A stretch of DNA of 7,202 nucleotides. Source: Synechococcales cyanobacterium PMM_0073. Its GTDB lineage: Bacteria; Cyanobacteriota; Cyanobacteriia; Elainellales; Elainellaceae. The translations under genes and the position numbers were made by a program. The notes beneath the pieces are model-generated. The model saw nothing but the letters and a program-made list of their open reading frames with translations, had not been told where the DNA came from and ran no database searches. This document shows positions 1-6,530 of this stretch, piece by piece. Numbering within the stretch: the stretch's first letter is position 1; each line of letters opens with the position of its first letter. The stretch lies in contig CASBQH010000491.1 in NCBI GenBank assembly GCA_949127695.1, positions 1 to 7,202 of the forward strand. The letters run 5' to 3'.

Positions 1-1410
1 CCGTAGACTGCCGCCGTTGCCGCCCGCAAACGTGGCGGTTGAGATGGAGCCGCCTGCCTGAACCAGCAGCCGCTCGGTCTGGATGGTGAGCCGACCGGCA
101 TCGCCCGCCTCAGCGCCGCCAAACCGCTCGCTCTGCACCGAGATACCGCTGGGCACTTCGCCAATTTGCTCTGGACGGCGGTCGTTGTTAAAGTCACTGA
201 TGCGCGGATAAAAGCCGCTGACAATCAGCGTTTCGGCCTGGATCACCAGATTGCCGCCTTGACCTGTGCCAAAGGTGGAAGCTTCCAGCCGAGAGCCATC
301 TGATAGCTCAATTTGGCGAGCGCGAATGCTCAGATCTCCGGCATCTCCGGCTGAGCCTGCCAGGGTCTGGGAGGCCAAAAAGCTGCGGTCTGCGCCAGTT
401 TCCAGCCTCAGCTGATCGGCCTGCACCTGAATATTTCCGGCTCGCCCTCTGGCCTGCGCTAGCGTGCCAACCACCGCCGAATTGAGGCTCAGCCTGCGGC
501 TGGCCGTCAACCGCTGGCTGCCGCCTTGGCCTGCATAGGTGACGGAGTAAAGGCTTGATCCGGTCGCAAGCTGAATATTCTGCCCCAGCAGCTGCGCTGT
601 TCCGCCCTGCTGCTGGCCAATTGTGGCGCTATTGGGAATGCCGTCCGTATTAATCACGCTGCCATTCACAATTGCGATATCGCTAAAGTTCTGCCCTGCG
701 TAGCTCAGCCTGAAGCTAGCGCGATTTGGCATCAGCGTCACTAAACCCAAAGGCGCGACGCTGCCTAAAGCAATGCTGCCGCTGTTGGCTAGCAAATTGC
801 TGCGGTTTAGGGTGATGCCGTTGGCGCTGAAGCTCAGCGTTTGCTGGGGACGCACAGCCAGCGAAGCCCGACTGGTGAGATCACCGGGCTGTGAGCCAAA
901 CTGTAGGCCAGTGGGGACGCTGAGCGTGAGTAGGGGCTGGGGCTGGCTGGCGCTAAATTGAGTCTGGTCAGCGAAGCGAACGGAGTCGGCAGCTGTGGCA
1001 AAAAAAGAGCCGCCCAGATTGAGCGCAGCGTTGCGGCCAAAGGTGATGCCGTTGGGATTGAGCAGAAACAGATTGGCGCTGCCGTTGGCCTGGAGGATGC
1101 CGTTGATTACGGAGCGCGATGAGCCGGTGACACGGGCAAAGATATTTTGGACATCAGGAGCTTGGTTGAAGTAGGCTCTGCCGCCTGCTGGGATTGAAAA
1201 CTGCCGAAAGCTGTGAAACAAATTGCTGCCAGCGCTAGTGCCGCCGGTAATTTCGCAGTCTCGGCAGTTGGGCGGCACCACAGAGCGATTGGGCAGACTG
1301 CGGTCAGGCCGGATTTGGGCTGAGGCATCTGCCGTGACCAGCAGCTCTAGCAGAGAGAGGCCAAATAGAGAGATGCCAATGACTGCAAGGCGCGCCTGAA
1401 ACAACATCAT
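1..1410 (-). CDS. Two-partner-secretion (TpsA-type) filamentous haemagglutinin-like exoprotein, 3' end outside window
   Basis: An open frame of 470 codons reads from the ATG at 1410 to the left edge with no stop, so only the N-terminal part is present. Residues 1-31 look like a Sec signal peptide: a hydrophobic stretch at about 8-25 and an ASA|Q cleavage site after residue 31. Residues about 35-150 match the TPS (haemagglutination activity) domain of FhaB-like proteins, with the ITGG motif (54-57), NLFHSF (63-68), RVTGSS (93-98) and the diagnostic LNPNGITFG (117-125). From about residue 310 onward come glycine-rich beta-helix-type repeats (GNIQVQ, GDLSIRA, GGNLVIQAE, GRLTIQ, then GGSLR at the edge). 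Family knowledge: the TPS domain guides export through an outer-membrane TpsB/FhaC porin, after which the beta-helix lies on the surface or is released. A TpsB gene is not in the window. The start codons ATGATG at 1410-1405 overlap the stop of the upstream gene, which supports the start and suggests translational coupling. Family call is firm; ligand or role is unknown. Confidence 0.93.
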   Translation of the reverse strand, partial: MMLFQARLAVIGISLFGLSLLELLVTADASAQIRPDRSLPNRSVVPPNCRDCEITGGTSAGSNLFHSFRQFSIPAGGRAYFNQAPDVQNIFARVTGSSRSVINGILQANGSANLFLLNPNGITFGRNAALNLGGSFFATAADSVRFADQTQFSASQPQPLLTLSVPTGLQFGSQPGDLTSRASLAVRPQQTLSFSANGITLNRSNLLANSGSIALGSVAPLGLVTLMPNRASFRLSYAGQNFSDIAIVNGSVINTDGIPNSATIGQQQGGTAQLLGQNIQLATGSSLYSVTYAGQGGSQRLTASRRLSLNSAVVGTLAQARGRAGNIQVQADQLRLETGADRSFLASQTLAGSAGDAGDLSIRARQIELSDGSRLEASTFGTGQGGNLVIQAETLIVSGFYPRISDFNNDRRPEQIGEVPSGISVQSERFGGAEAGDAGRLTIQTERLLVQAGGSISTATFAGGNGGSLR

Positions 1411-2891
1411 GGCTCAACTGGAAAAGGGCTATCAACAATATCTTGCAGAATGGCAATCCGATCTCGAATGCTGCCATTGTTATAGTATATTTCTGTATCT
1501 AGCCTGGAGTCACCCATGTTGGCGACTGCCACATGCCTGACGGTATAGCTGCCGCCCGTGACAAAGGCAGTTTGCAGGCTGTCAAAGCCGGGTTCCCAGT
1601 CTTGAATGATCGCATAACCATCGCCCGATTCGACATAGTAGGGATTGCTGCCCTCACCCAAAACAAACCGATCGCGGCCCGCTCCACCAATTAAAATATC
1701 AAACTGGCTGATATCGCTCAAGCTGGTGCCATAGCCATTCAGTCGATTCTCGCCGCTGTTGCCGGTAATGGTATTGCTCAGCTGATTGCCAACCACGCCA
1801 AAGTTTCTCGGACTAGAGCTAAATTCAACGCTAGATCCATCGGGGCTGAGATTTTGGGTGAGCGTATAGTTCTGCTCATCAGGGCGCATCAGATAATCAG
1901 AGCGGAAGGCAAAGTTAATGTAGGGAAATAGGCTGACGGTCTCTAGCTGCAAGCCCTTTGACCTAAAATCTGTGCCATGCTGCGTCAGATCAAACCGCAC
2001 GGCTGTGACTTTACCTTCAATCGCTAAAGTGCTCTTGAGCAAGCTGAGCGAGTTGGGCAGATTGCTGTCATTGGATGTGGCAATAAGGCCAATGCAGAGG
2101 GGATAGCCATCATCGCTGAGCAAAATGGCGCGGAACTCGGTTTTACCCAGGGCATTCTTAAATGAAATCAAGTCTCCTGGCTGGTAATCAAGCGCCTTGA
2201 TGCCTGAAAATGGCGTAATGCTACTGTTTGCCGAAAAGACTTTGGGGTTGGGGTCGTCGGTTCGCAAACCGGGCAGATTGCCCCAGGCCACCGGATCGCC
2301 GCCCGCCGAAACCGCAGCCGATAAGATAGCTCCCCGAAACAGCCCAAAATCGGCTCTGGGATCGTCATCTAGCTTCGAGAAGTCGATGCTGAAATAGGTG
2401 CTGCGGCCATCGGGTGCGCCACCCATCTGAAAGATATCGCTGGGCGCACGCGGGACGGGCGGCGGATTGTTGGGGTTGCCTGTACCGGGAGTTGTACCAG
2501 GATTTGTGCCGGGATTTGTGCCGGGATTTGTGCCGGGAGCTGAGGAATCAAGCGCATTTGCCACTAGGCTCAGCTGATACTTGCTTTGCCCCTGCTTTCT
2601 GCGAATCTTGACGGCATAGGTTCCCGGCTCCAAAGCGCCGAACGACAGCTGCTCACTTCGGTTTTTAGGTTTCTTAGACTTGCCTAGCCGACCTGTCGCA
2701 GACCAGACTTCCAAATCCAGGTTTGCGCCTTTGGCGATTTTCTTCAGGCTAGTTTGCAGGCTGCTGCGCTGATCTAGCCGAAATGAGTAGGTGATCAGCG
2801 GCTGTTTGGCTTTGAGCTGACCACGCGGGCGCAGCGGGGCGCTTAGCCCACCTAAATCAATCAGCTTGGTTCGATTGCGGGGACTCGGCAT
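1407..2891 (-). CDS. Mosaic protein: PPC-like domain, PGTN-repeat linker, unrecognised middle region, RTX-like C-terminus (494 aa)
   Basis: Residues about 32-112 resemble a bacterial pre-peptidase C-terminal (PPC) beta-sandwich (YSFRLDQ, LDLEVWSA, ALEPGTYAVKIRR). Residues 119-138 are a PGTN-type repeat and 139-150 a proline-rich hinge. Residues about 151-365 I do not recognise. Residues about 366-440 look like a short, degenerate haemolysin-type calcium-binding region: GNSGENRLNG (377-386), then IGGAGRDRFVLG (401-412, matching the GGxGxDxUx pattern), then SGDGYAIIQDW (422-432), a layout I know from cyanobacterial RTX-like proteins. No Sec signal peptide or membrane segment is visible; an unsignalled RTX protein would fit type I secretion, but that is inference. 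The ATG at 2891 is preceded only by a weak purine-rich stretch (AGAGAAA). The TGA at 1409-1407 overlaps the ATG of the TPS exoprotein, so the two are probably one operon with this gene first. Function is unknown; an extracellular or surface role is likely. Confidence 0.85.
   Translation of the reverse strand: MPSPRNRTKLIDLGGLSAPLRPRGQLKAKQPLITYSFRLDQRSSLQTSLKKIAKGANLDLEVWSATGRLGKSKKPKNRSEQLSFGALEPGTYAVKIRRKQGQSKYQLSLVANALDSSAPGTNPGTNPGTNPGTTPGTGNPNNPPPVPRAPSDIFQMGGAPDGRSTYFSIDFSKLDDDPRADFGLFRGAILSAAVSAGGDPVAWGNLPGLRTDDPNPKVFSANSSITPFSGIKALDYQPGDLISFKNALGKTEFRAILLSDDGYPLCIGLIATSNDSNLPNSLSLLKSTLAIEGKVTAVRFDLTQHGTDFRSKGLQLETVSLFPYINFAFRSDYLMRPDEQNYTLTQNLSPDGSSVEFSSSPRNFGVVGNQLSNTITGNSGENRLNGYGTSLSDISQFDILIGGAGRDRFVLGEGSNPYYVESGDGYAIIQDWEPGFDSLQTAFVTGGSYTVRHVAVANMGDSRLDTEIYYNNGSIRDRIAILQDIVDSPFPVEP
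2478..2537 (-). repeat. Five 12-bp coding repeats (PGTN linker)
   Basis: On the minus strand, three perfect copies of CCCGGCACAAAT (2537-2526, 2525-2514, 2513-2502) are followed by two diverged copies encoding PGTT and PGTG. They form the linker between the PPC-like domain and the rest of the 494-aa protein. The perfect DNA identity of three copies suggests recent slippage expansion. Copy number can change in frame, altering linker length only. Confidence 0.9.
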
Positions 2892-2898
2892 GGCGTTT

Positions 2899-2928
2899 CT
2901 CTAAATGAGCAGACTCTGAATGAGCAGA
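2899..2928. repeat. 15-bp tandem repeat just upstream of the mosaic-protein start
   Basis: CTCTAAATGAGCAGA (2899-2913) is followed directly by CTCTGAATGAGCAGA (2914-2928), 14 of 15 positions identical. It begins 8 bp upstream of the ATG at 2891 and so lies in the probable 5' leader or promoter of the minus-strand operon. It could be a pair of regulator half-sites or a slippage duplication that pushed the promoter away from the gene; the sequence does not decide. Confidence 0.75.
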
Positions 2929-3250
2929 AAAGATGCAGATCTGAAGTCTAGAAACGAAAAAAGCAGATACCGACCCTGCCCCCAGCGTAACCTCTGACCG
3001 CACCAGCAGGCTCGTAGTTTTGCGAAAGATTAAGCAAAATCCGGCTGCAATCGCCGCAGCACCGCAGGATTCAAACTTCATCCAACCGGGTGATGGCGTT
3101 TCCAGATTGGCTTTTGCATGATTGGAAAGCAATGCAGCAAGGCCAAGCCCGACCATTCTGGGAATCGCGTTCCAGCTCTCCTGATTGAGAAGGCTGATCT
3201 CAAGAAAATACAGAAGCATTCACCTGACAGTAGCAAGCGATGGTTCTAGG

Positions 3251-3277
3251 GTTTTGCAGTGGCATAGACTGCAAAAC
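3251..3277. promoter_or_regulatory. Perfect 10-bp inverted repeat, candidate operator upstream of the dynamin-like gene
   Basis: GTTTTGCAGT (3251-3260) and ACTGCAAAAC (3268-3277) are exact reverse complements separated by 7 bp (GGCATAG). The repeat ends 43 bp before the ATG and 7 bp before a TTGACA hexamer. There is no T-run on either side, which argues against a terminator. Its place next to a promoter-like hexamer fits a binding site for a dimeric regulator, but no regulator is identified. Confidence 0.5.
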
Positions 3278-3284
3278 GCTGGAG

Positions 3285-3315
3285 TTGACATAATTTATTT
3301 ACCCTTTTTAAGGAG
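3285..3315 (+). promoter_or_regulatory. Promoter-like hexamers and ribosome binding site of the dynamin-like gene
   Basis: AAGGAG (3310-3315) lies 5 nt before the ATG at 3321 and is a strong Shine-Dalgarno sequence that fixes the start. TTGACA (3285-3290) is a perfect -35 consensus, but a -10 at normal spacing would fall on about 3307-3313, over the ribosome binding site, where no good -10 exists. Alternatively CATAAT (3289-3294) is a good -10 hexamer overlapping TTGACA, with its -35 inside the inverted repeat and poorly conserved. The ribosome binding site is firm; the promoter assignment is not. Confidence 0.55.
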
Positions 3316-3320
3316 ACTCA

Positions 3321-5447
3321 ATGGGTTACAAGGCTGAGAGTTTTATTCACGACCTCGATAAAGTTGCTAAAGCACGTCAGGAATTTTCAGGATATTTGAA
3401 CGGGATTTCAGAAACCTTGACGCAGGCTGAGCAAGTGGGAGAAACCGCCTCCGGCAAGCTGGGGCTGGATAGCACGATTGAAGATTTGGATCTGGTCAGC
3501 CACAATTTGGCGGAGGGCGAATTTCGCCTGCTGGTGCTGGGCGACATGAAGCGAGGCAAGAGCACGTTTTTGAATGCGCTGATGGGCGAGAACGTGCTGC
3601 CGACGGATGTGAACCCCTGCACGGCGGTGCTGACAGTGCTGAGCTATGGCGAATCAGGTCAGGTGACGGTACATTTTAAGGATGGTCGCCAAGAGCTGCT
3701 AGATTTTGACAGCTTTAAGCAGCGCTACACGATTCCGCCAGAAGAAGCCAAACAGCTGCAAGCAGAAGGCATCTCGGCCTTTCCTGATGTCGCCTATGCG
3801 GCAGTGCAGTCGCCGCTGACGCTGCTGGAAAAGGGCGTGCAAATTATTGACAGCCCCGGCTTAAATGACACCGAACAGCGCAACCAGCTGACGCTGAGCT
3901 ACATTAACAACTGCCATGCTGTGCTGTTTGTCCTAAGCGCAACCCAGCCCTATACATTGGGTGAACAGCGCTATCTAGAAAACTACATTAAAGATCGGGG
4001 GCTATCGGTCTTCTTTTTGATCAACCACTGGGATGAAATCCAGAATCGGCTGATTGATCCAGAAGATGCTCCTGCGCTCCAGGCGGCAGAAGAGCGCGTC
4101 CGCCAGGTGTTCAAAACCAATCTTACCCCTTACTGCCAAATCGAAGGCGAAGATTGCTACGCCGATCGCGTCTTTGAAATTTCGGCTCTAAACGCGCTGC
4201 GCCAACAGCTCAAAAACGGCTCAATGGAGGGCACTGGCTTCTCGGAGTTTATCAAAGCGCTGAATCACTTTTTGACCAAAGAGCGGGCAATCTCTGAGCT
4301 GCGTCAGGCCAAGCTGATTGCACGTCAAGCCTACCGCAGGGTGCATGAAGCCTGCGACCGCCGGATTCCCTTGCTGAGCGAGAACATGCAGGAGCTGCGG
4401 CAAAAGATTCGCTCGGTGCAGCCAGAGTTTGAGCAGCTGGTGAATATCCGCGATCAGTTCAAGGACGAGATTCGGATTGTGGGGGAGCGTCAGGCCAGCG
4501 CCAGCGCCAACTCTTTTCGCGCCTATCTGCCAGGATTAGCCAGCACCTTTGAAGCTGACTTTCTGCGCTATCAGCCTGAGCTAAAATTTCTCGACTTTTT
4601 GCAGAAGGGCAAGCGGCAAGAGTTTGAGGCATCGCTGCGACTGGCGTTTGAGCGCTATTTGCTCGACAAAATTGCCGCCTGGAGCCTGATCACCCAAAAA
4701 GAAATGGAGGTTTCTTTCCTCAGCTTGGCCAAAAGTGCCACTGAGTACGGCGAAACCTACGCCCAAGTGACCGAGCGGATGACCGAAAAGCTGACGGGTC
4801 AGAAGGTGATCCCGAATGCCGATCTGAAGGCAGAAGATAAGTCTCCCGGATGGGCAAAATGGGCGGTTGGTCTCTATGCGCTGACCACAGGCGATGTGGG
4901 GGCAATTGCTATGGCTGGGACGGGCGTGTTTGACTGGAAGCAGATTCTGCTGAACTTTAGCGGAGCTGTGCTAGTGACGACGCTGGTCTATGCCGTGACG
5001 GGCATTTTCTTGGGGCCGTTGGGGATGGCCTTGGCGGGGCTGGGGCTGGGCAGCTTCTCGACTGAGCTGGCGCGCCGCAAGGTGGTGCAAACGATGAAGG
5101 AGGAGCTGGTGAAGCTGCTGCCTCAAATTGCCCAGGAGCAGTCTTTTCAAGTCTATCAGGCTGTGAAAGAATGCTTTGATACCTATCAGCAGGAGGTCGT
5201 GAAGCGGATGAATGACGATATTCAGTCGCGTAAAGCTGAGCTGGATGAGCTAGTGCGGCAAAAGGAAGATCATGAGATTAACCAACAGGCCGAGGAACGC
5301 CGTCTGAATCTGCTCGATAATACCATGCTGACGCAGCTGCATGAGCTGGAGGATGCCTATGATACGCTGATTGATCAGCCTGTGGTGTCGATGAATGTAC
5401 CGCTGAATGTACCGCTGAATGTACCTCTGGCAGCTGGCGTCAGCTAG
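3321..5447 (+). CDS. Bacterial dynamin-like GTPase (BDLP family), 708 aa
   Basis: A large membrane-remodelling GTPase of the dynamin superfamily. GTPase motifs in order: P-loop GDMKRGKS (74-81), a G2 region PCTAVLT (99-105) with its threonine, G3 DSPG (177-180), G4 as NHWD (235-238) instead of TKxD, and a possible G5 around ISALNA (287-292). Residues about 320-500 are mostly helical and charged, as expected for the neck/trunk bundle. A hydrophobic stretch at about 543-578 fits the membrane-inserting paddle of BDLPs. Residues about 580-685 return as a helical, coiled-coil-prone segment that would pack into the stalk. Length is close to that of the characterised Nostoc punctiforme BDLP (about 700 residues). 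No signal peptide is seen, so it should act from the cytoplasmic side on plasma or thylakoid membrane. The gene stands alone with its own strong ribosome binding site and ends in two adjacent TAG triplets. The last 18 or so residues form an odd NVPL-repeat tail. Confidence 0.93.
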   Translation: MGYKAESFIHDLDKVAKARQEFSGYLNGISETLTQAEQVGETASGKLGLDSTIEDLDLVSHNLAEGEFRLLVLGDMKRGKSTFLNALMGENVLPTDVNPCTAVLTVLSYGESGQVTVHFKDGRQELLDFDSFKQRYTIPPEEAKQLQAEGISAFPDVAYAAVQSPLTLLEKGVQIIDSPGLNDTEQRNQLTLSYINNCHAVLFVLSATQPYTLGEQRYLENYIKDRGLSVFFLINHWDEIQNRLIDPEDAPALQAAEERVRQVFKTNLTPYCQIEGEDCYADRVFEISALNALRQQLKNGSMEGTGFSEFIKALNHFLTKERAISELRQAKLIARQAYRRVHEACDRRIPLLSENMQELRQKIRSVQPEFEQLVNIRDQFKDEIRIVGERQASASANSFRAYLPGLASTFEADFLRYQPELKFLDFLQKGKRQEFEASLRLAFERYLLDKIAAWSLITQKEMEVSFLSLAKSATEYGETYAQVTERMTEKLTGQKVIPNADLKAEDKSPGWAKWAVGLYALTTGDVGAIAMAGTGVFDWKQILLNFSGAVLVTTLVYAVTGIFLGPLGMALAGLGLGSFSTELARRKVVQTMKEELVKLLPQIAQEQSFQVYQAVKECFDTYQQEVVKRMNDDIQSRKAELDELVRQKEDHEINQQAEERRLNLLDNTMLTQLHELEDAYDTLIDQPVVSMNVPLNVPLNVPLAAGVS
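5394..5429 (+). repeat. Three 12-bp coding repeats (NVPL tail)
   Basis: AATGTACCGCTG occurs twice perfectly (5394-5405, 5406-5417) and once with one change, AATGTACCTCTG (5418-5429). It encodes NVPLNVPLNVPL at residues 692-703 of the dynamin-like protein, six residues before the end. In-frame slippage is the simplest origin; the tail lies outside the expected folded domains. Confidence 0.9.
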
Positions 5448-5495
5448 TAGCGGCGCTGCTGAAAGGATAATTACTCTGCTCGTGCTCTGCTTCAA

Positions 5496-5530
5496 CAACG
5501 CCTCAGCCGAATCATTCAGCTGAGGCGTTG
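5496..5530. terminator. Strong stem-loop after the dynamin-like gene
   Basis: CAACGCCTCAGC (5496-5507) and GCTGAGGCGTTG (5519-5530) form a perfect 12-bp stem with an 11-nt loop, starting 48 nt after the stop. It lies between convergent genes and could end transcripts from either side. The plus-strand sequence after it (AAATTTGCTT) has only a weak T-run, so it is not a textbook intrinsic terminator. Confidence 0.6.
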
Positions 5531-5533
5531 AAA

Positions 5534-5585
5534 TTTGCTTAGGGAATACTTGAGCCTTTTAAGTTGCTACTATTCCCTAAGCAAA
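5534..5585. repeat. Perfect 15-bp inverted repeat (second stem-loop in the convergent gap)
   Basis: TTTGCTTAGGGAATA (5534-5548) and TATTCCCTAAGCAAA (5571-5585) are exact reverse complements around a 22-nt loop. Within the loop CTTGA (5549-5553) and TTAAG (5559-5563) could pair further with one G-T wobble. It begins 3 bp after the preceding stem-loop and ends 34 bp beyond the stop of the minus-strand peroxiredoxin-like gene. It may terminate that gene's transcript, protect its 3' end, or be a small dispersed palindromic element; no flanking direct repeats are seen. Confidence 0.75.
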
Positions 5586-5619
5586 CTTACCAGTGCTCCA
5601 GCCTCATCTACTCCAACGC

Positions 5620-6396
5620 CTACGCCTTCACCCGCGCTAAAACAGCCGCGAGTGGATTGCTCATATCAGCCGCAAAGCCCAGAATCGCTTGATCTCGGTG
5701 TTCGTAGCAGAGTGCTCCTTCGGCGTCAAATAAAAACGTGGCACCGCGCTGGGTCAGGTAGGCTGCATCTGGCACGTAGGTTTTCCAGTGGCTCAGCGTT
5801 TCTGTCATGTTTCGTAGCCGCAGGGTAGCCAACTCAAACGGACGCTGGAAGCCGCTGCCGCCTGCGAGTTTGAAAGCTGCACCTGTGAGAGCGGGCAGCG
5901 GTGCGGCTTTCACAGTTTCTGCGTCGCCAATTAGCTGCGGCGCTTGGCGGTCGCCGCGATAGCCCCGCCAGACTTCAGCCAGCGTCCCAGGGCTGCCAAT
6001 TCCGGCGCACATCAAGAGCAAGTTAATCCAGGCATTCTGAGCCGCCGACAGGGCAGGCAGCTTCAGCGACAGTCCCGGATACAGATTGAGTTCTTGGTGG
6101 AGTGCGGCTGTGGGATCAACAAATAGCTGCTCGGCAGAGAAGCCAGTATAGGCACAGAACTGCTGCCCAGCAGCGCAGTCTCCAATTCCTACTGCCCGCA
6201 CAGCCACCCCTGCGGCTTGAAGCGATTGCGCCTCTCGCTGCAACCACCAGGCATATTCTAGACTGTCAAAATCTCCGAGCTGGGGCAGCAGCAGCAAGAG
6301 CCGCCAGGGCGCATCGCCGCCATGAAGGATAGAAACGACGGCTCCATCGCTGACTCGCTGACGTTCGGTTTGGCTGAGGTGAGAATACAGCTGCAT
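5620..6396 (-). CDS. Peroxiredoxin-like (AhpC/TSA-type, thioredoxin-fold) protein, 258 aa
   Basis: The sequence resembles the AhpC/TSA-related family found in cyanobacteria. Recognisable blocks are LLLLLPQLGDFDSLEYAWWL (33-52), AVGIGD (68-73), FCAYTGF (80-86), LFVDP (91-95), the NLLLMCAGIGSPGTL block (125-139), GDRQAPQLIGD (148-158), GGSGFQRPFELATLRLRNM (179-197), YVPD (207-210), LTQRG (214-218) and YEHRD (231-235). Family knowledge suggests a thioredoxin-like fold with a possible redox role. However, the region after the first strand, where peroxiredoxins carry the catalytic cysteine, reads GDFDSLE, with no cysteine. Cysteines occur at 74, 81, 130 and 230. Catalytic activity is therefore unproven. 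No signal peptide, so cytoplasmic. The ATG at 6396 has no clear Shine-Dalgarno; TTGACA lies only 22 nt upstream (6424-6419). A diverged fragment of a second copy lies upstream in opposite orientation. Confidence 0.88.
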   Translation of the reverse strand: MQLYSHLSQTERQRVSDGAVVSILHGGDAPWRLLLLLPQLGDFDSLEYAWWLQREAQSLQAAGVAVRAVGIGDCAAGQQFCAYTGFSAEQLFVDPTAALHQELNLYPGLSLKLPALSAAQNAWINLLLMCAGIGSPGTLAEVWRGYRGDRQAPQLIGDAETVKAAPLPALTGAAFKLAGGSGFQRPFELATLRLRNMTETLSHWKTYVPDAAYLTQRGATFLFDAEGALCYEHRDQAILGFAADMSNPLAAVLARVKA

Positions 6397-6530
6397 TGAT
6401 CGCGAGAAACTTAAGCTTTGTCAAGTAATCACCTGAGCAGAGGATCTGCCAGCTCGTTTAGTCTACCAGAATTCAGCTTGAGCCGGGTTCGAGGGTTCAT
6501 ATTAGTGATTATGCCTGATTGAAAACGCCA
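6397..6530. other. Intergenic region upstream of the peroxiredoxin-like gene
   Basis: This stretch holds the likely promoter of the minus-strand gene ending at 5620. TTGACA on the minus strand at 6424-6419 is a consensus -35 hexamer, but a -10 at usual spacing would fall almost on the ATG, so either it is a chance match or translation begins further inside. A short inverted repeat GCAGA/TCTGC (6437-6449, 3-nt loop) is too small to interpret. No RNA gene is seen. Confidence 0.35.

Larger units (their letters stand above)
2892..3320. other. Divergent intergenic region
   Basis: These 429 bp separate the minus-strand mosaic-protein gene from the plus-strand dynamin-like gene and should hold both promoters. 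Near the left end is a 15-bp tandem repeat; near the right end are a perfect inverted repeat, a TTGACA hexamer and a strong ribosome binding site, each listed separately. The middle part (about 2930-3235) shows no RNA gene, no convincing coding region and no mobile element that I can see. An open frame on the minus strand (3219-2857) crosses it but lacks protein-like features. Confidence 0.6.

Noticed and set aside
2478..2537. Possible CRISPR-like array
   Set aside because: The 12-bp units are contiguous without spacers and keep reading frame, so they are coding repeats.
2857..3219. 120-codon open frame on the minus strand in the divergent intergenic region
   Set aside because: It overlaps the start of the mosaic gene in another frame, its composition is not protein-like, I recognise no motif, and its only Shine-Dalgarno-like stretch is too close to the ATG.
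3251..3277. Inverted repeat as an intrinsic terminator
   Set aside because: No T-tract on either strand and no gene ends nearby; it sits upstream of a start codon.
5534..5585. Miniature transposon (MITE)
   Set aside because: The arms are perfect, but no flanking target-site duplication is visible and the element is only 52 bp; possible but unsupported without other copies.
5535..5828. 97-codon plus-strand open frame
   Set aside because: It begins in the second stem-loop and runs antisense to the end of the peroxiredoxin-like gene; no family features.
6485..6498. tRNA T-loop-like sequence GGGTTCGAGGGTTC
   Set aside because: No acceptor, D or anticodon stems can be built around it; it is a short direct repeat of GGGTTC.
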